Positions 26,989 to 35,533 of a stretch of 64,000 nucleotides of DNA are shown piece by piece. The notes beneath the pieces were generated by a model, which worked only from the letters and a program-made list of their open reading frames with translations, searched no databases and was not told the DNA's origin. The stretch comes from Bacillota bacterium (GTDB lineage: Bacteria; Bacillota; Clostridia; Christensenellales; UMGS416), in assembly GCA_023421955.1 (NCBI GenBank), contig JAEZSE010000012.1:3299-67298 (forward strand), given 5' to 3'. Within the stretch, counting starts at the first letter, position 1. The number at the start of each line of letters is the position of its first letter. Position numbers and translations under genes: made by a program.

Positions 26989-28692
26989 CTATTGACCGCC
27001 TGACCGGCCATATTCACCGGCAACTGCCCACCGGCCGGTTTTTTCAAAAATCTCCAGCCTCCGGTTGGCGGCAGCCACAAGCTCGCCGCCATACCCCAGA
27101 AGCTCCAACAATCTGATCGCATTGCGGCTTTGGGAGCGGCCAGCCCGGATCTTGTAGTCAAAGCGGATCGTGCCGCCTTCAACAGTCTCGGTGAAGTGCA
27201 TGTTTTCATACACACCATCCAGGATGTGGGTGAGCTCGATGTCGTGCGTCGCAGCAAGGCACAGGCAATTCTGCCGGGAAAACTGCAGCAGCGCCTCGCT
27301 GGCCGCCGCGATGCGTTCGCCGGTGTTGGTGCCGCGCAGCACCTCGTCAACGATGCACAGGCAGGGCGTGCCGTCATCGAGACTGTCCAGCATGCGCTTC
27401 AAGGTCTTGATCTCCGTGATAAAGTAGCTTTCATCCCGGAAAAGGTCGTCCCGCAGCGCCATGGAGGTGTAGACGCGGAAGAAGCTGCCCTGCCAACTGG
27501 CTGCCGAGGCGGTGCAGAGGCTCTGGGCCAGCACGGCGTTCAATGTCACCGCCTTCAGAAAGGTCGATTTGCCGGTGGCATTGGAGCCGGTGAGCAACAG
27601 GTTGCAGTGAAGCGCCGCATCATTGGGCACAGCACCCTTGAGCAACGGGTGCGTCATGGCCTCAAATACAAGACTTGCGTGATCCGCCCCGGTCTCCAGC
27701 TCCGGCTCACACCATTGCGGCAATGTTTCACGCCAACTGGCCGTGGCGATCAACGCATCCACCGTGCCAACAAAGCGGCAGGCCTCCAGGATCTCCTCCC
27801 GGTGGCGGGCAATCGCCCGCGCAAGCCGGTAGTAGCTGATCAACTCCAGCAGGAAGAACAGCTTGAAATAGAGGAGCGCATCGGCGGAGCCATAGGCACT
27901 GCTGTAAAACACCTGCAGATTGCTGCGCAGAATGCTCCTGAGAGGCTTTAGCAGCGTTGCCATGCGTTCTGACTCCTCCTCAAGCCCCGGCACGCCAGCT
28001 TGCACGACACGCCGGGCGGTATTGAGCAGCGGCGGGATCTGTTGTGTGAGGTTGAGATAGCTGCCGATTGCGGCGCGGGCGCGCATCGCGATGATCACAT
28101 TGACGATGGCCAGAAGCATGGCAGGGAAAATGGCGGCCATCACGCCGCAAAGGCTTAGCACTATGGCCAGCACAAACCCGGCGCTCAGCGCCACACAACC
28201 AACCAGCCGGGAAGCCCGATACCAATCGCCAGAAAACAGGCCCTGCAAATCCACCGAGCCGTCCCGGCCAAGGTCATACAACATACCCTTCAGGCGCTCG
28301 CGGCCCTTGGAATCCTCTGTTGCCCAGGCAATGAGTTTGCTCCGTTTCTCCAGTTCTGCCGGATCGGTGAGTGGCATGCGCAGCATCGCATAAAGCATGT
28401 GGTCACCGGCGTCGGTGAGCGTATGGTTGGCCCGTTCATATAGTTTATCCATGTCCAGATCGTTCCAGGTGGTGCTGTCTACGGCAAAATCGCCGGCCAG
28501 TAGTGATGCCTGGCTGCGGATATGGATCATTTCATTGGGGGTGTATTTCCGGTCAACCGGCTCCCCCCACTGGCGCACAAGCCAGCGGCGGCGCCGCGCG
28601 CTTTGCGTGCGGCGCACAAAAACAGATACAATAATCGCCCCCAGGATCAGGGCAGCGATCAGCAACACATAGGCATAGGTGGATTGCGGCAT
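26989..28692 (-). CDS. Membrane-anchored MutS-like ATPase
   Basis: A 567-residue protein with only the core and ATPase parts of MutS. Residues about 6-25 are one membrane helix, and two more hydrophobic segments lie near 165-210. The ATPase domain is C-terminal: Walker A TGSNATGKST near 372, Walker B CIVDEVLRGTNTGER, and ATHDIELTHIL. There is no mismatch-binding domain I, so it does not act as classical MutS, and its role is not established. Its ribosome binding site is GAGGAGG. A TGCTATAAT extended -10 lies at 28715-28723. It is followed by an HD hydrolase. Confidence 0.85.
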   Translation of the reverse strand: MPQSTYAYVLLIAALILGAIIVSVFVRRTQSARRRRWLVRQWGEPVDRKYTPNEMIHIRSQASLLAGDFAVDSTTWNDLDMDKLYERANHTLTDAGDHMLYAMLRMPLTDPAELEKRSKLIAWATEDSKGRERLKGMLYDLGRDGSVDLQGLFSGDWYRASRLVGCVALSAGFVLAIVLSLCGVMAAIFPAMLLAIVNVIIAMRARAAIGSYLNLTQQIPPLLNTARRVVQAGVPGLEEESERMATLLKPLRSILRSNLQVFYSSAYGSADALLYFKLFFLLELISYYRLARAIARHREEILEACRFVGTVDALIATASWRETLPQWCEPELETGADHASLVFEAMTHPLLKGAVPNDAALHCNLLLTGSNATGKSTFLKAVTLNAVLAQSLCTASAASWQGSFFRVYTSMALRDDLFRDESYFITEIKTLKRMLDSLDDGTPCLCIVDEVLRGTNTGERIAAASEALLQFSRQNCLCLAATHDIELTHILDGVYENMHFTETVEGGTIRFDYKIRAGRSQSRNAIRLLELLGYGGELVAAANRRLEIFEKTGRWAVAGEYGRSGGQ

Positions 28693-28859
28693 AACGGCCT
28701 CCTCAGATTTTCTGATTATAGCACAAATGCGGCAAGCCGCACCGGAAACACCCCATAGCGTCGGGATGGGCGGCCGAACCGACGCTTCAGGCGGCCAGGC
28801 CTGTTGCCACGAACCAAAACATGATAAAATGATGATAAATGAAATTGGGAGTTATTTCC

Positions 28860-29396
28860 ATGATTTATCTGGAGCCACTGGATGACCAGGATTTTCAGAA
28901 CATTGCAGGCTGGAATGAAGGTAAGAGCCGGGATTATCTGGTTCAATGGGCCGGGAGCCAGTATGCCTGGCCGCTCACAGCCACATCCCTGAAAGAATTA
29001 CACGCCGGCCATAATATGCCCGGCGCTGCCGAGCACATTTTCCGCGTAATGCTGGATGGAGAAATGATCGGCACGATCATGCTATTGAAATTTGACCCGG
29101 CGGACAATTCTGCTTTTGTAGGCCGGTTCCTGATTGGCGATGCGAAACACCGGGGCAAGGGTTATGGCCGTCAGGCTCTCCAGGAAGTGGCCAGGATCGG
29201 TTTCGAGCAGTTCGGGCTTGCGGCAATCAAGCTGGGCGTGTTTGATTTCAACACGAGCGCGATCCGCTGCTATGAATCACTGGGCTTTGAGACCTATGAA
29301 ACGCAGCCGGACATATGGCAAGGGGAAGACGGCCCCTGGGCCCTGCACCGGATGAAGCTCACCAGTTACCAATGGAAGGCAGTGGAAGGCTGCTGA
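28860..29396 (+). CDS. GNAT-family N-acetyltransferase
   Basis: A 178-residue acetyltransferase. The acetyl-CoA binding motif A is GRFLIGDAKHRGKGYGRQAL (Q/RxxGxG/A type), followed by KLGVFDFNTSAIRCYESLGF, the usual motif B. Substrate unknown; the form resembles RimJ/SpeG-type enzymes. ATG 28860 is preferred since GGGAG lies 9 bases upstream. It lies 10 bases before dgt, so both share a transcript. Confidence 0.88.
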   Translation: MIYLEPLDDQDFQNIAGWNEGKSRDYLVQWAGSQYAWPLTATSLKELHAGHNMPGAAEHIFRVMLDGEMIGTIMLLKFDPADNSAFVGRFLIGDAKHRGKGYGRQALQEVARIGFEQFGLAAIKLGVFDFNTSAIRCYESLGFETYETQPDIWQGEDGPWALHRMKLTSYQWKAVEGC

Positions 29397-29406
29397 GGGA
29401 GGGCTT

Positions 29407-30519
29407 ATGTTCAACGCGCTGACTGAGGAGCAGCTCACAGGCAGGATCGTGAGCCGGGGCGAGGATGTGCGCGGCCCCTATTTCCGCGACCAGACAGCCA
29501 TCATCCACTCGATGCCGTTCCGGCGTTTAAAGCACAAAACACAGTTTCTTTTCGCGCCGGAAAACGACCACATCTGCACCCGCATCGAGCATGTGATGCA
29601 TGTAGCAACGATCGCCGCCACCGTATGCAAGGGCTTGACCCGCAACGGCTGGGGGCTTGATGGCGAGCTGGCCTACGCCGCCGGCCTGGGTCACGACTTG
29701 GGCCACGCGCCCTTTGGCCACAGCGGCGAGCGGGAGCTGAAGAAAAAGATGAAAGCCTTCCAGCACGAGGCCCACAGCCTCCGCGTGGTGGACTGCCTTG
29801 CCAACAATGGTCGGGGTTTGAATCTCACCTTCGGCGTGCGTGACGCGATCCTCTGCCACAACGGCGAGGTGTTCGAGCAGTATTTGCAACCCGACGGTCT
29901 TCCTATTGATCCGGAAGAAAAAGCGGCCACTGGTGGCTATTCCACCCCCGCGGCCTGGGAGGGCTGCGCGGTGCGCTTTGCGGATAAGATCGCCTATCTG
30001 GGCCGCGATATTGAGGACGCACTGCGCGCCAACCTCATCAAACCCGAAGACCTGCCCCACGGCCTGAGCGCCGATCTGGAGCAGATGAACGCCAGCCTCA
30101 TCAACACATTGGTGGTGGACCTGATTGAGAACTCCCTGAAGACAAACCGCATGGGCTTTTCCGACGAACGGTTTGAGCTCATGCTGGCGCTGCGGGATTT
30201 CAACTACAAGCGCATCTATTACCACCCGAGGCTGGTGCGTTATCAGCAGTATTGCGCCAAGATCATCGACGGCATTTATGAGCACTTCCTGGAAGGGTTG
30301 CACAAACTGGGGAGAATCCCGGAGGCATGGGCGCAGGAGGCATTGCCCTGTGACCGGGCGTTTGGTGATTACCTGGCGCGAATGGCATGGTTTTATGACG
30401 AGGAGAATGCGCCTTACAACCGGATCGTGATCGATTATGTGGCCGGCATGACAGACAATTACGCACTGAAGTGCAACCACCAGCTCACGCAGCCTGATCC
30501 GATTGAGTTTGAGGGGTAA
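29407..30519 (+). CDS. dgt: dGTPase-like HD triphosphohydrolase
   Basis: A 370-residue member of the deoxyguanosinetriphosphate triphosphohydrolase-like family, which cuts dNTPs to nucleoside and triphosphate. Motifs: FRRLKHKTQ near 38-46, metal ligands H in RIEHVMHV (about 64), HD in GLGHDLGHAPFGH (about 97-98), and D in FADKIAYLGRDIEDA. Typical length for the short bacterial form. GAGGGAGG gives a strong ribosome binding site. Confidence 0.93.
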   Translation: MFNALTEEQLTGRIVSRGEDVRGPYFRDQTAIIHSMPFRRLKHKTQFLFAPENDHICTRIEHVMHVATIAATVCKGLTRNGWGLDGELAYAAGLGHDLGHAPFGHSGERELKKKMKAFQHEAHSLRVVDCLANNGRGLNLTFGVRDAILCHNGEVFEQYLQPDGLPIDPEEKAATGGYSTPAAWEGCAVRFADKIAYLGRDIEDALRANLIKPEDLPHGLSADLEQMNASLINTLVVDLIENSLKTNRMGFSDERFELMLALRDFNYKRIYYHPRLVRYQQYCAKIIDGIYEHFLEGLHKLGRIPEAWAQEALPCDRAFGDYLARMAWFYDEENAPYNRIVIDYVAGMTDNYALKCNHQLTQPDPIEFEG

Positions 30520-30545
30520 ACCGATCAATAATATGAGGCAACAAT

Positions 30546-31343
30546 ATGAAAATAGGTATCAGTCTTGGATACAATATGCTTGATTTGCTATTAACAAAAT
30601 ACAATGGATATAGAATTGAGCATATTCAAATAGGCCTTCCTGCTGATGTTGCATCTGTTTCACATGAGATTTCAAACAATATAGAAAAAATAAGTAGAAT
30701 GCAACCAGACATAAATATCAGCTTTCATGCATACCCATACAATTTGGCTGAGTGTGTTCCGCAAGTACAAAAAGCATGGTCTGATATGGCTACACAGATA
30801 ATACACCTTGCAAATCAAACTGGAGCAGTATTCGTAAATTTCCATGCTGGATATGCATTTGATGCAGCAAAAAGGCTGCAGCACAATGCAATGATGAAAG
30901 AGATTGTACCAGCATTGGAAACCCTTGTAGCTATTGGGGCCCAGAACAATGTAGAAATTCATATTGAGAATGTATATTCTGAGCTTAGGAATAGCGACTT
31001 TACGAAATTTGGTGACCGATTAACTGACTTTTCAATGTTGTTTGCAAGAATTGAATCATCATTTCTTAAGCTATGCTACGATTATGGCCACGGAAATCTG
31101 GACGAACACGGAATAGATATACTTCGTAACAACGTCAACCGGCTGGGTAGTGTACATGCGCACGATAATGATCAACTATCAGACATCCATTGGCCGATCG
31201 GCTGCACTGATTTCGGAACAATTGATTGGTATAGTGAAATTCAATTCTTGAAGGAAAACAAATTTCAAGGAGCCTTTATATTGGAAAATGACCCAGATGA
31301 TCAATTATTGTCTTTACAATTTTTAAAACAATATCAGCATTAA
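30546..31343 (+). CDS. AT-rich TIM-barrel xylose isomerase-like protein
   Basis: A 265-residue TIM-barrel protein of the AP endonuclease 2/sugar isomerase superfamily. Likely metal or substrate residues are seen in SFHAYPYN, NFHAGY, EIHIENVYSE, YDYGHGN, VHAHDND and ILENDPDD. Base composition is strikingly AT-rich compared with its neighbours, including the related protein encoded next at 31382, so it was probably acquired separately. Ribosome binding site weak (GAGG). Isomerase, epimerase and nuclease roles cannot be separated from sequence. Confidence 0.75.
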   Translation: MKIGISLGYNMLDLLLTKYNGYRIEHIQIGLPADVASVSHEISNNIEKISRMQPDINISFHAYPYNLAECVPQVQKAWSDMATQIIHLANQTGAVFVNFHAGYAFDAAKRLQHNAMMKEIVPALETLVAIGAQNNVEIHIENVYSELRNSDFTKFGDRLTDFSMLFARIESSFLKLCYDYGHGNLDEHGIDILRNNVNRLGSVHAHDNDQLSDIHWPIGCTDFGTIDWYSEIQFLKENKFQGAFILENDPDDQLLSLQFLKQYQH

Positions 31344-31381
31344 CGCTCAACACAAACCTCAGATCACACGGAGGTACTACC

Positions 31382-32173
31382 ATGAAACAAATCTCCATTT
31401 CAACCTGTTTTGACTATTCCATCCCCCTGCACGAACAGCTGACTTTGATCAAGAATGCCGGGTTCACGCATGTCTCCCTTGGCAGAAGGTATGAGCATAG
31501 TGGTATCTTGGATGCATCCTCCGCAAAGCTACTGCAGCAATCCTTACAGACACATGGCTTGCGAGTCGATTCAATCCACGGGGTCGTGCTCGATCAACCC
31601 GGTGCGCTGGATTTGATCCGATGTGTAGCAGAAGCTTCCGTGTTGCTGTCCGCACCAGTGATTGTGCTGCATTGCAGCGCGTTTGACTTCAAGCCCGAGC
31701 AATATGAACAACGATATAGAGCACTTATTGCAATGCTCCCGGCTCTGGAGGCAATCGCAAAGGATGCGGGCATCCGTTTCGCGCTGGAAAATGTCATGCC
31801 GGGGGTTGCCACCGATTTGGTCACGAACGTGCTGGTAGAAGCGAACCCGGAATATATCGGTTTTTGCTATGATTCATCTCACGACCAGGTGGATGGCCCA
31901 AGGCCTTTCACACTGTTGGAGCAATGGAAACATCGGCTGCTGGCGGTGCATTTATCGGACAGGATCATGGAATTTGTGGACCATGTGCTGCCCGGCGAGG
32001 GGTTTATTGATTTTGATGAGATTTGCAGCCTGATCCGGCAATCGGGCTACAAAGCGCCGCTGCTGATGGAAGTGATGATCACGCACTCCAGGTTCAAGGA
32101 ACCAGCGGTGTTTCTGCGGGAGGCATACCTGCGGGCGGAAGCGCTTTATGACAAGATTCACCTTTCAGAGTGA
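31382..32173 (+). CDS. Sugar phosphate isomerase/epimerase
   Basis: A 263-residue TIM-barrel protein of the same superfamily as its upstream neighbour, but with normal base composition for this genome. Motifs that mark the active-site end of the barrel are SIHGVVLDQ, VLHCSAFD, FALENVMPG (Glu ligand), FCYDSSHDQ (Asp/His) and LLMEVMITH (Glu). GGAGG precedes the ATG. Likely acts on a keto-sugar, inositol or related compound; no specific substrate is supported. Confidence 0.83.
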   Translation: MKQISISTCFDYSIPLHEQLTLIKNAGFTHVSLGRRYEHSGILDASSAKLLQQSLQTHGLRVDSIHGVVLDQPGALDLIRCVAEASVLLSAPVIVLHCSAFDFKPEQYEQRYRALIAMLPALEAIAKDAGIRFALENVMPGVATDLVTNVLVEANPEYIGFCYDSSHDQVDGPRPFTLLEQWKHRLLAVHLSDRIMEFVDHVLPGEGFIDFDEICSLIRQSGYKAPLLMEVMITHSRFKEPAVFLREAYLRAEALYDKIHLSE

Positions 32174-32195
32174 TAGTACAAAAAGAGGGCAAAGC

Positions 32196-32921
32196 ATGAC
32201 TCGAAACGCAAACTCCGGCATCATCACCGGCATTACCCTCTCCGCACTCGGTCTGCTGGCCATGACCTTGCCCCCTGTCCCCGGCGCCGACATGATGGCC
32301 TGGGGCTTCGGCACCATTGCGCTGGGCCTTTTTGTGCTGATCATGGGCGCGGTGACACTGGCGCTCTTCCTGCGCCGCCGCATGGTCTTGAAGCGCATGG
32401 AGGACGGCAGCTGGGTGCTGGCCAGTTGGACCTACGATGCAAAAGACTGGACGCGCATGCGCAACGACGAATTGAAAAGCAACCGGGGCATGCCGGTGTT
32501 TGGCGGGGTTTTGGGCGGCGTGTTTGTGCTGATCGGCCTGGGCTTTTTGATCGCCGACCCCGATGAGATGCTGCTCATGTTTGCCATCATGGCCGGTGTG
32601 GGTGTCGTAATTGCGCTTTCGGCCTGGCTGGCCACAGCGCTGCGCAACCGGGCGGTGCGTCGCGACCCCGGCGAGGTCGTGATTGCCCGTGGCGGCGTGT
32701 GGTTTATGGGCCACCTGACCGACTGGAACAAAGTCACCTCCTGGATGGACCGGGCGGAGGTCAAGCAAAAGGGCAAAAAGTCTATACTGTTGATAGAATA
32801 CCGGGTGTTGGCCGGACGGGCAGGGCGAATCCAGAAAAGTGTGCTGGAGATTCCTGTTCCAGAGGGGCGGGAGGAAGAGGCAAAGGCTGCAGCGAGGAAG
32901 CTGAATGACCAGCCGTATTGA
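32196..32921 (+). CDS. Membrane protein of a three-paralog family, copy 1
   Basis: A 241-residue membrane protein. Two N-terminal helices (about 8-24, 33-56), a cytoplasmic segment with ASWTYD, two more helices (about 100-140), then a soluble tail that opens with RRDPGEVVIARGGVWFMG and ends EIPVPEGREEEAKAAARKLN. The following two genes encode the same architecture. I do not recognise the family. GAGGG lies before ATG 32196. This copy has the GC-rich composition of its surroundings, unlike the other two. Confidence 0.7.
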   Translation: MTRNANSGIITGITLSALGLLAMTLPPVPGADMMAWGFGTIALGLFVLIMGAVTLALFLRRRMVLKRMEDGSWVLASWTYDAKDWTRMRNDELKSNRGMPVFGGVLGGVFVLIGLGFLIADPDEMLLMFAIMAGVGVVIALSAWLATALRNRAVRRDPGEVVIARGGVWFMGHLTDWNKVTSWMDRAEVKQKGKKSILLIEYRVLAGRAGRIQKSVLEIPVPEGREEEAKAAARKLNDQPY

Positions 32922-33031
32922 GATTCTCCACCACCCTTCCACCTGAACGTGGGAGGAACACGGCACCAACTATTCGTGATATCCCACATTTGTTATAATC
33001 AACATAATCCAATCTCTTTGTGAGGGATCAA

Positions 33032-33841
33032 GTGAAACGAAAAGGCATCTGCACGATATTGTCAAGCCTGGCTATCGTCATTATTGGTATCCTCTTGCTT
33101 ATATATTCGATAGGAATAAACGTAAAGCCTCATACTCCAATGGCATATACTGAACGCTATCAAATATCAGATCTTGGCACTCTGATCGGACTGATGCTAA
33201 TGGCAATTGGCTTCTATACCACCCTGCGGGATCTGAAGCAGTTTGCGGTCCTGCGGCGGATGGATGATGATGAAGATGTATACGCTCGTTGGCGATATGA
33301 ACCGAGTGAACTGGATAGCATCCGCACCAAGGCACTCAAGGTGAGTGTATGGCATCATGATGTAATGAGTACCAACCCCTTCGTTCCATACGCCTATATG
33401 AAAACTCTGTGTTTTTCTATTGGCGCCAGCCTGTTCGTCAGTTTTGTCGCACCTCAAAACATCATCGTTCAAATATTGATATGGCCAGTAATTATTAGCG
33501 GATCACTTGCCTGTGTATCCTGGCTAGCTAAGAAAAGGCATATATGGGCAATCCGGAATGATCCTGGCGAGGTGTTTGTTGCCAGGGGTGGCGTGTGGTT
33601 CATGGGCCAACTAATAGAGCTTAACAGCGAACAATGGCTGGACTCAGCATCGGTAATAGCAGAAGAGGATGGTTATATGTTCGTCCTTCACAAAAGTGCC
33701 ATCTATAGAGCAAGACATTTCTTGACAACAAGACATTTCCCCAGAAAATTGGTCCGAACCGAATACAGCATCCCAATCCCGGAGGAGTGGGTGGAGGAAG
33801 CGAGAGAGGCAGCAAGGAGACTAAATGACAACCCATATTGA
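33032..33841 (+). CDS. Membrane protein of a three-paralog family, copy 2
   Basis: A 269-residue paralog of its neighbours. It shares four hydrophobic segments, ARWRYEP in the middle loop, RNDPGEVFVARGGVWFMG in the tail, and an IPIPEEWVEEAREAARRLN C-terminus. The GTG at 33032 is chosen because GAGGGATCAA before it matches the start context of copy 3 (GAGGGATTAA-GTG-AAAC). It is more AT-rich than copy 1. Function unknown. Confidence 0.7.
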   Translation: MKRKGICTILSSLAIVIIGILLLIYSIGINVKPHTPMAYTERYQISDLGTLIGLMLMAIGFYTTLRDLKQFAVLRRMDDDEDVYARWRYEPSELDSIRTKALKVSVWHHDVMSTNPFVPYAYMKTLCFSIGASLFVSFVAPQNIIVQILIWPVIISGSLACVSWLAKKRHIWAIRNDPGEVFVARGGVWFMGQLIELNSEQWLDSASVIAEEDGYMFVLHKSAIYRARHFLTTRHFPRKLVRTEYSIPIPEEWVEEAREAARRLNDNPY

Positions 33842-33943
33842 CCCAAGCCCTCACCATTACGTGGAGTGGTAAGGCATTGGTGACATTGTGTGAACAACAC
33901 AATGGCGAAATTTGAACAAGAATAATCTTTAGCGAGGGATTAA

Positions 33944-34714
33944 GTGAAACAAAAAGGGATCTTTGCCCTATTGGCAAACCTGGCCATCACCATATTTGGA
34001 ATCATCCTGATCGTATATTCAATGGAAACAATCGCCCGGTCAAAAGCCGCCCCGGGCTTTGAGTTCATCATTCTGGCGGGGTTGATCCTTACGCCGGTCG
34101 GTTGTTATGCGACTTTTTATGAGCTGCAAAGGTTTATCGTGCTGCTGCGAATGGACAGCAATGATGATGTGCACGCACGTTGGACATATGAGCCGGCTGT
34201 GTGGGAAATCATGCGCAACAAGGCATTGAGCGGGTTGAAAGCGGAAAATGATCTATTCATGAATAAGCCAGCACAGCCCTTCTGTATCAAGTTTGTTGGG
34301 TATACATTGGGAGCCAACATGCTCATCAGCTCGCTCTTATCCGATAACCTCACGCTTATAGTGCTTGCATGGGTGGCAATTACCGGTGGCGCCTACGCTG
34401 GTTTGATCCTGTTGACCAAGCCAATACGCAAACGTGCAATCCAAAACGACAGCGGCGAGGTTGTGATCGCCCGTGGTGGTGTTTGGTTCATGGGTCAATT
34501 GATCCAGTTCAGCGAAAAAAACCTCTGGCTGGAGCTGGCAGAGGTATTGGAAAAAGAAAATGGTCTCGTTCTTGTACTATATACAAACGTTTTTCAGAGA
34601 ACCAGAGACGGTTTAGGCTATACTACCAAAACAATTTATCACATCCCAATCCCGGAGGGGCGAGAACAAGAAGCCAAAGAGGCAGCTGAATTGTTGAAGC
34701 AATATACTTACTAA
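33944..34714 (+). CDS. Membrane protein of a three-paralog family, copy 3
   Basis: A 256-residue paralog beginning at GTG behind GAGGG. Four hydrophobic segments, ARWTYEP in the loop, QNDSGEVVIARGGVWFMGQL in the tail and IPIPEGREQEAKEAAELL at the end. It is closest to copy 2, and the 5' flanks of copies 2 and 3 are also alike, so the last duplication included the leader. Function unknown. Confidence 0.7.
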   Translation: MKQKGIFALLANLAITIFGIILIVYSMETIARSKAAPGFEFIILAGLILTPVGCYATFYELQRFIVLLRMDSNDDVHARWTYEPAVWEIMRNKALSGLKAENDLFMNKPAQPFCIKFVGYTLGANMLISSLLSDNLTLIVLAWVAITGGAYAGLILLTKPIRKRAIQNDSGEVVIARGGVWFMGQLIQFSEKNLWLELAEVLEKENGLVLVLYTNVFQRTRDGLGYTTKTIYHIPIPEGREQEAKEAAELLKQYTY

Positions 34715-34760
34715 ACTGCATGACCCCACCTCAATTGTTAACATGCCCCGCCATCTCTCT

Positions 34761-35447
34761 TTATCCCTTGAACCGGGTCATGATATGCGAACCGTCACAA
34801 AACGGCATAATGGACGATTGCCCGCAGCGGCACAGCGTCACGCGGTTGCGCACCTCGTAGGTGGTGCCATCGGCAGAGATGATCGGGATGCCGCCCCGCA
34901 CCCACAACGGCCCCGAATAGCCGGTGAGGTCGTCGCGCAGGATCCAGATGGAGGGCTCGAGCTCCGGCTCAATCAATTCTCCAGACTGTGCGTCTCGGAC
35001 GACCAGTCTGCCGGCAGGGCAATTGACAGCGCCCCGGATCGCAAGATCACGGGCACGGGGGTCACCGGAGCGCTCAATGAGCGTCCAGGTATCTCCACCC
35101 AGGTGGCAGAATCGCGCCAGCATGCAAAGGTGCTCCACATCCTCCATGATGAGGCCGGGGCCCCGATAGACCACGGCTTGCTCAGCGAAGAGCTTGCGGC
35201 TGGCTCGCTCCCGGCCCACAAACCCGGCCTGACTGTGGGAGCCATCACAATAGGGCATGTGTCTGGATTTGCCGCACCGGCATAGCGAATAGGTCTGTGC
35301 CAGAGGATACTCCCTGTCTGGCCGGTAGTCGGTGGCCGTGCCCATGCGGTCGGAAATGACCGAACAATCCCACAACGGAACGCCGCCGGTCACGAGGTAG
35401 GGGCCGTGCTCCAGAATGCGGATGCTGAATCCTGATTGCGGTGTCAT
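34761..35447 (-). CDS. Double CDGSH iron-sulfur protein
   Basis: A 228-residue protein with two CDGSH [2Fe-2S] motifs: SLCRCGKSRHMPYCDGSH near residue 60-77 and TLCRCGQSSIMPFCDGSH near 203-220, each with the 3Cys-1His ligand set. The middle contains extra Cys residues (HLCMLARFC, VNCPAG), as in related proteins with a Fer4-like region. Such proteins are redox or cluster-transfer factors. The ATG at 35447 follows GGAG. It lies 86 bases after the LigB-AMMECR1 gene, in the same direction. Confidence 0.9.
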   Translation of the reverse strand: MTPQSGFSIRILEHGPYLVTGGVPLWDCSVISDRMGTATDYRPDREYPLAQTYSLCRCGKSRHMPYCDGSHSQAGFVGRERASRKLFAEQAVVYRGPGLIMEDVEHLCMLARFCHLGGDTWTLIERSGDPRARDLAIRGAVNCPAGRLVVRDAQSGELIEPELEPSIWILRDDLTGYSGPLWVRGGIPIISADGTTYEVRNRVTLCRCGQSSIMPFCDGSHIMTRFKG

Positions 35448-35533
35448 AACGATCTCCAAACTGCACTTTCGCGCAATTCAGAATTATACCATAATTTATC
35501 ACCCAGAGCATGAGCTCCTGGTGAGCAGGCAGG

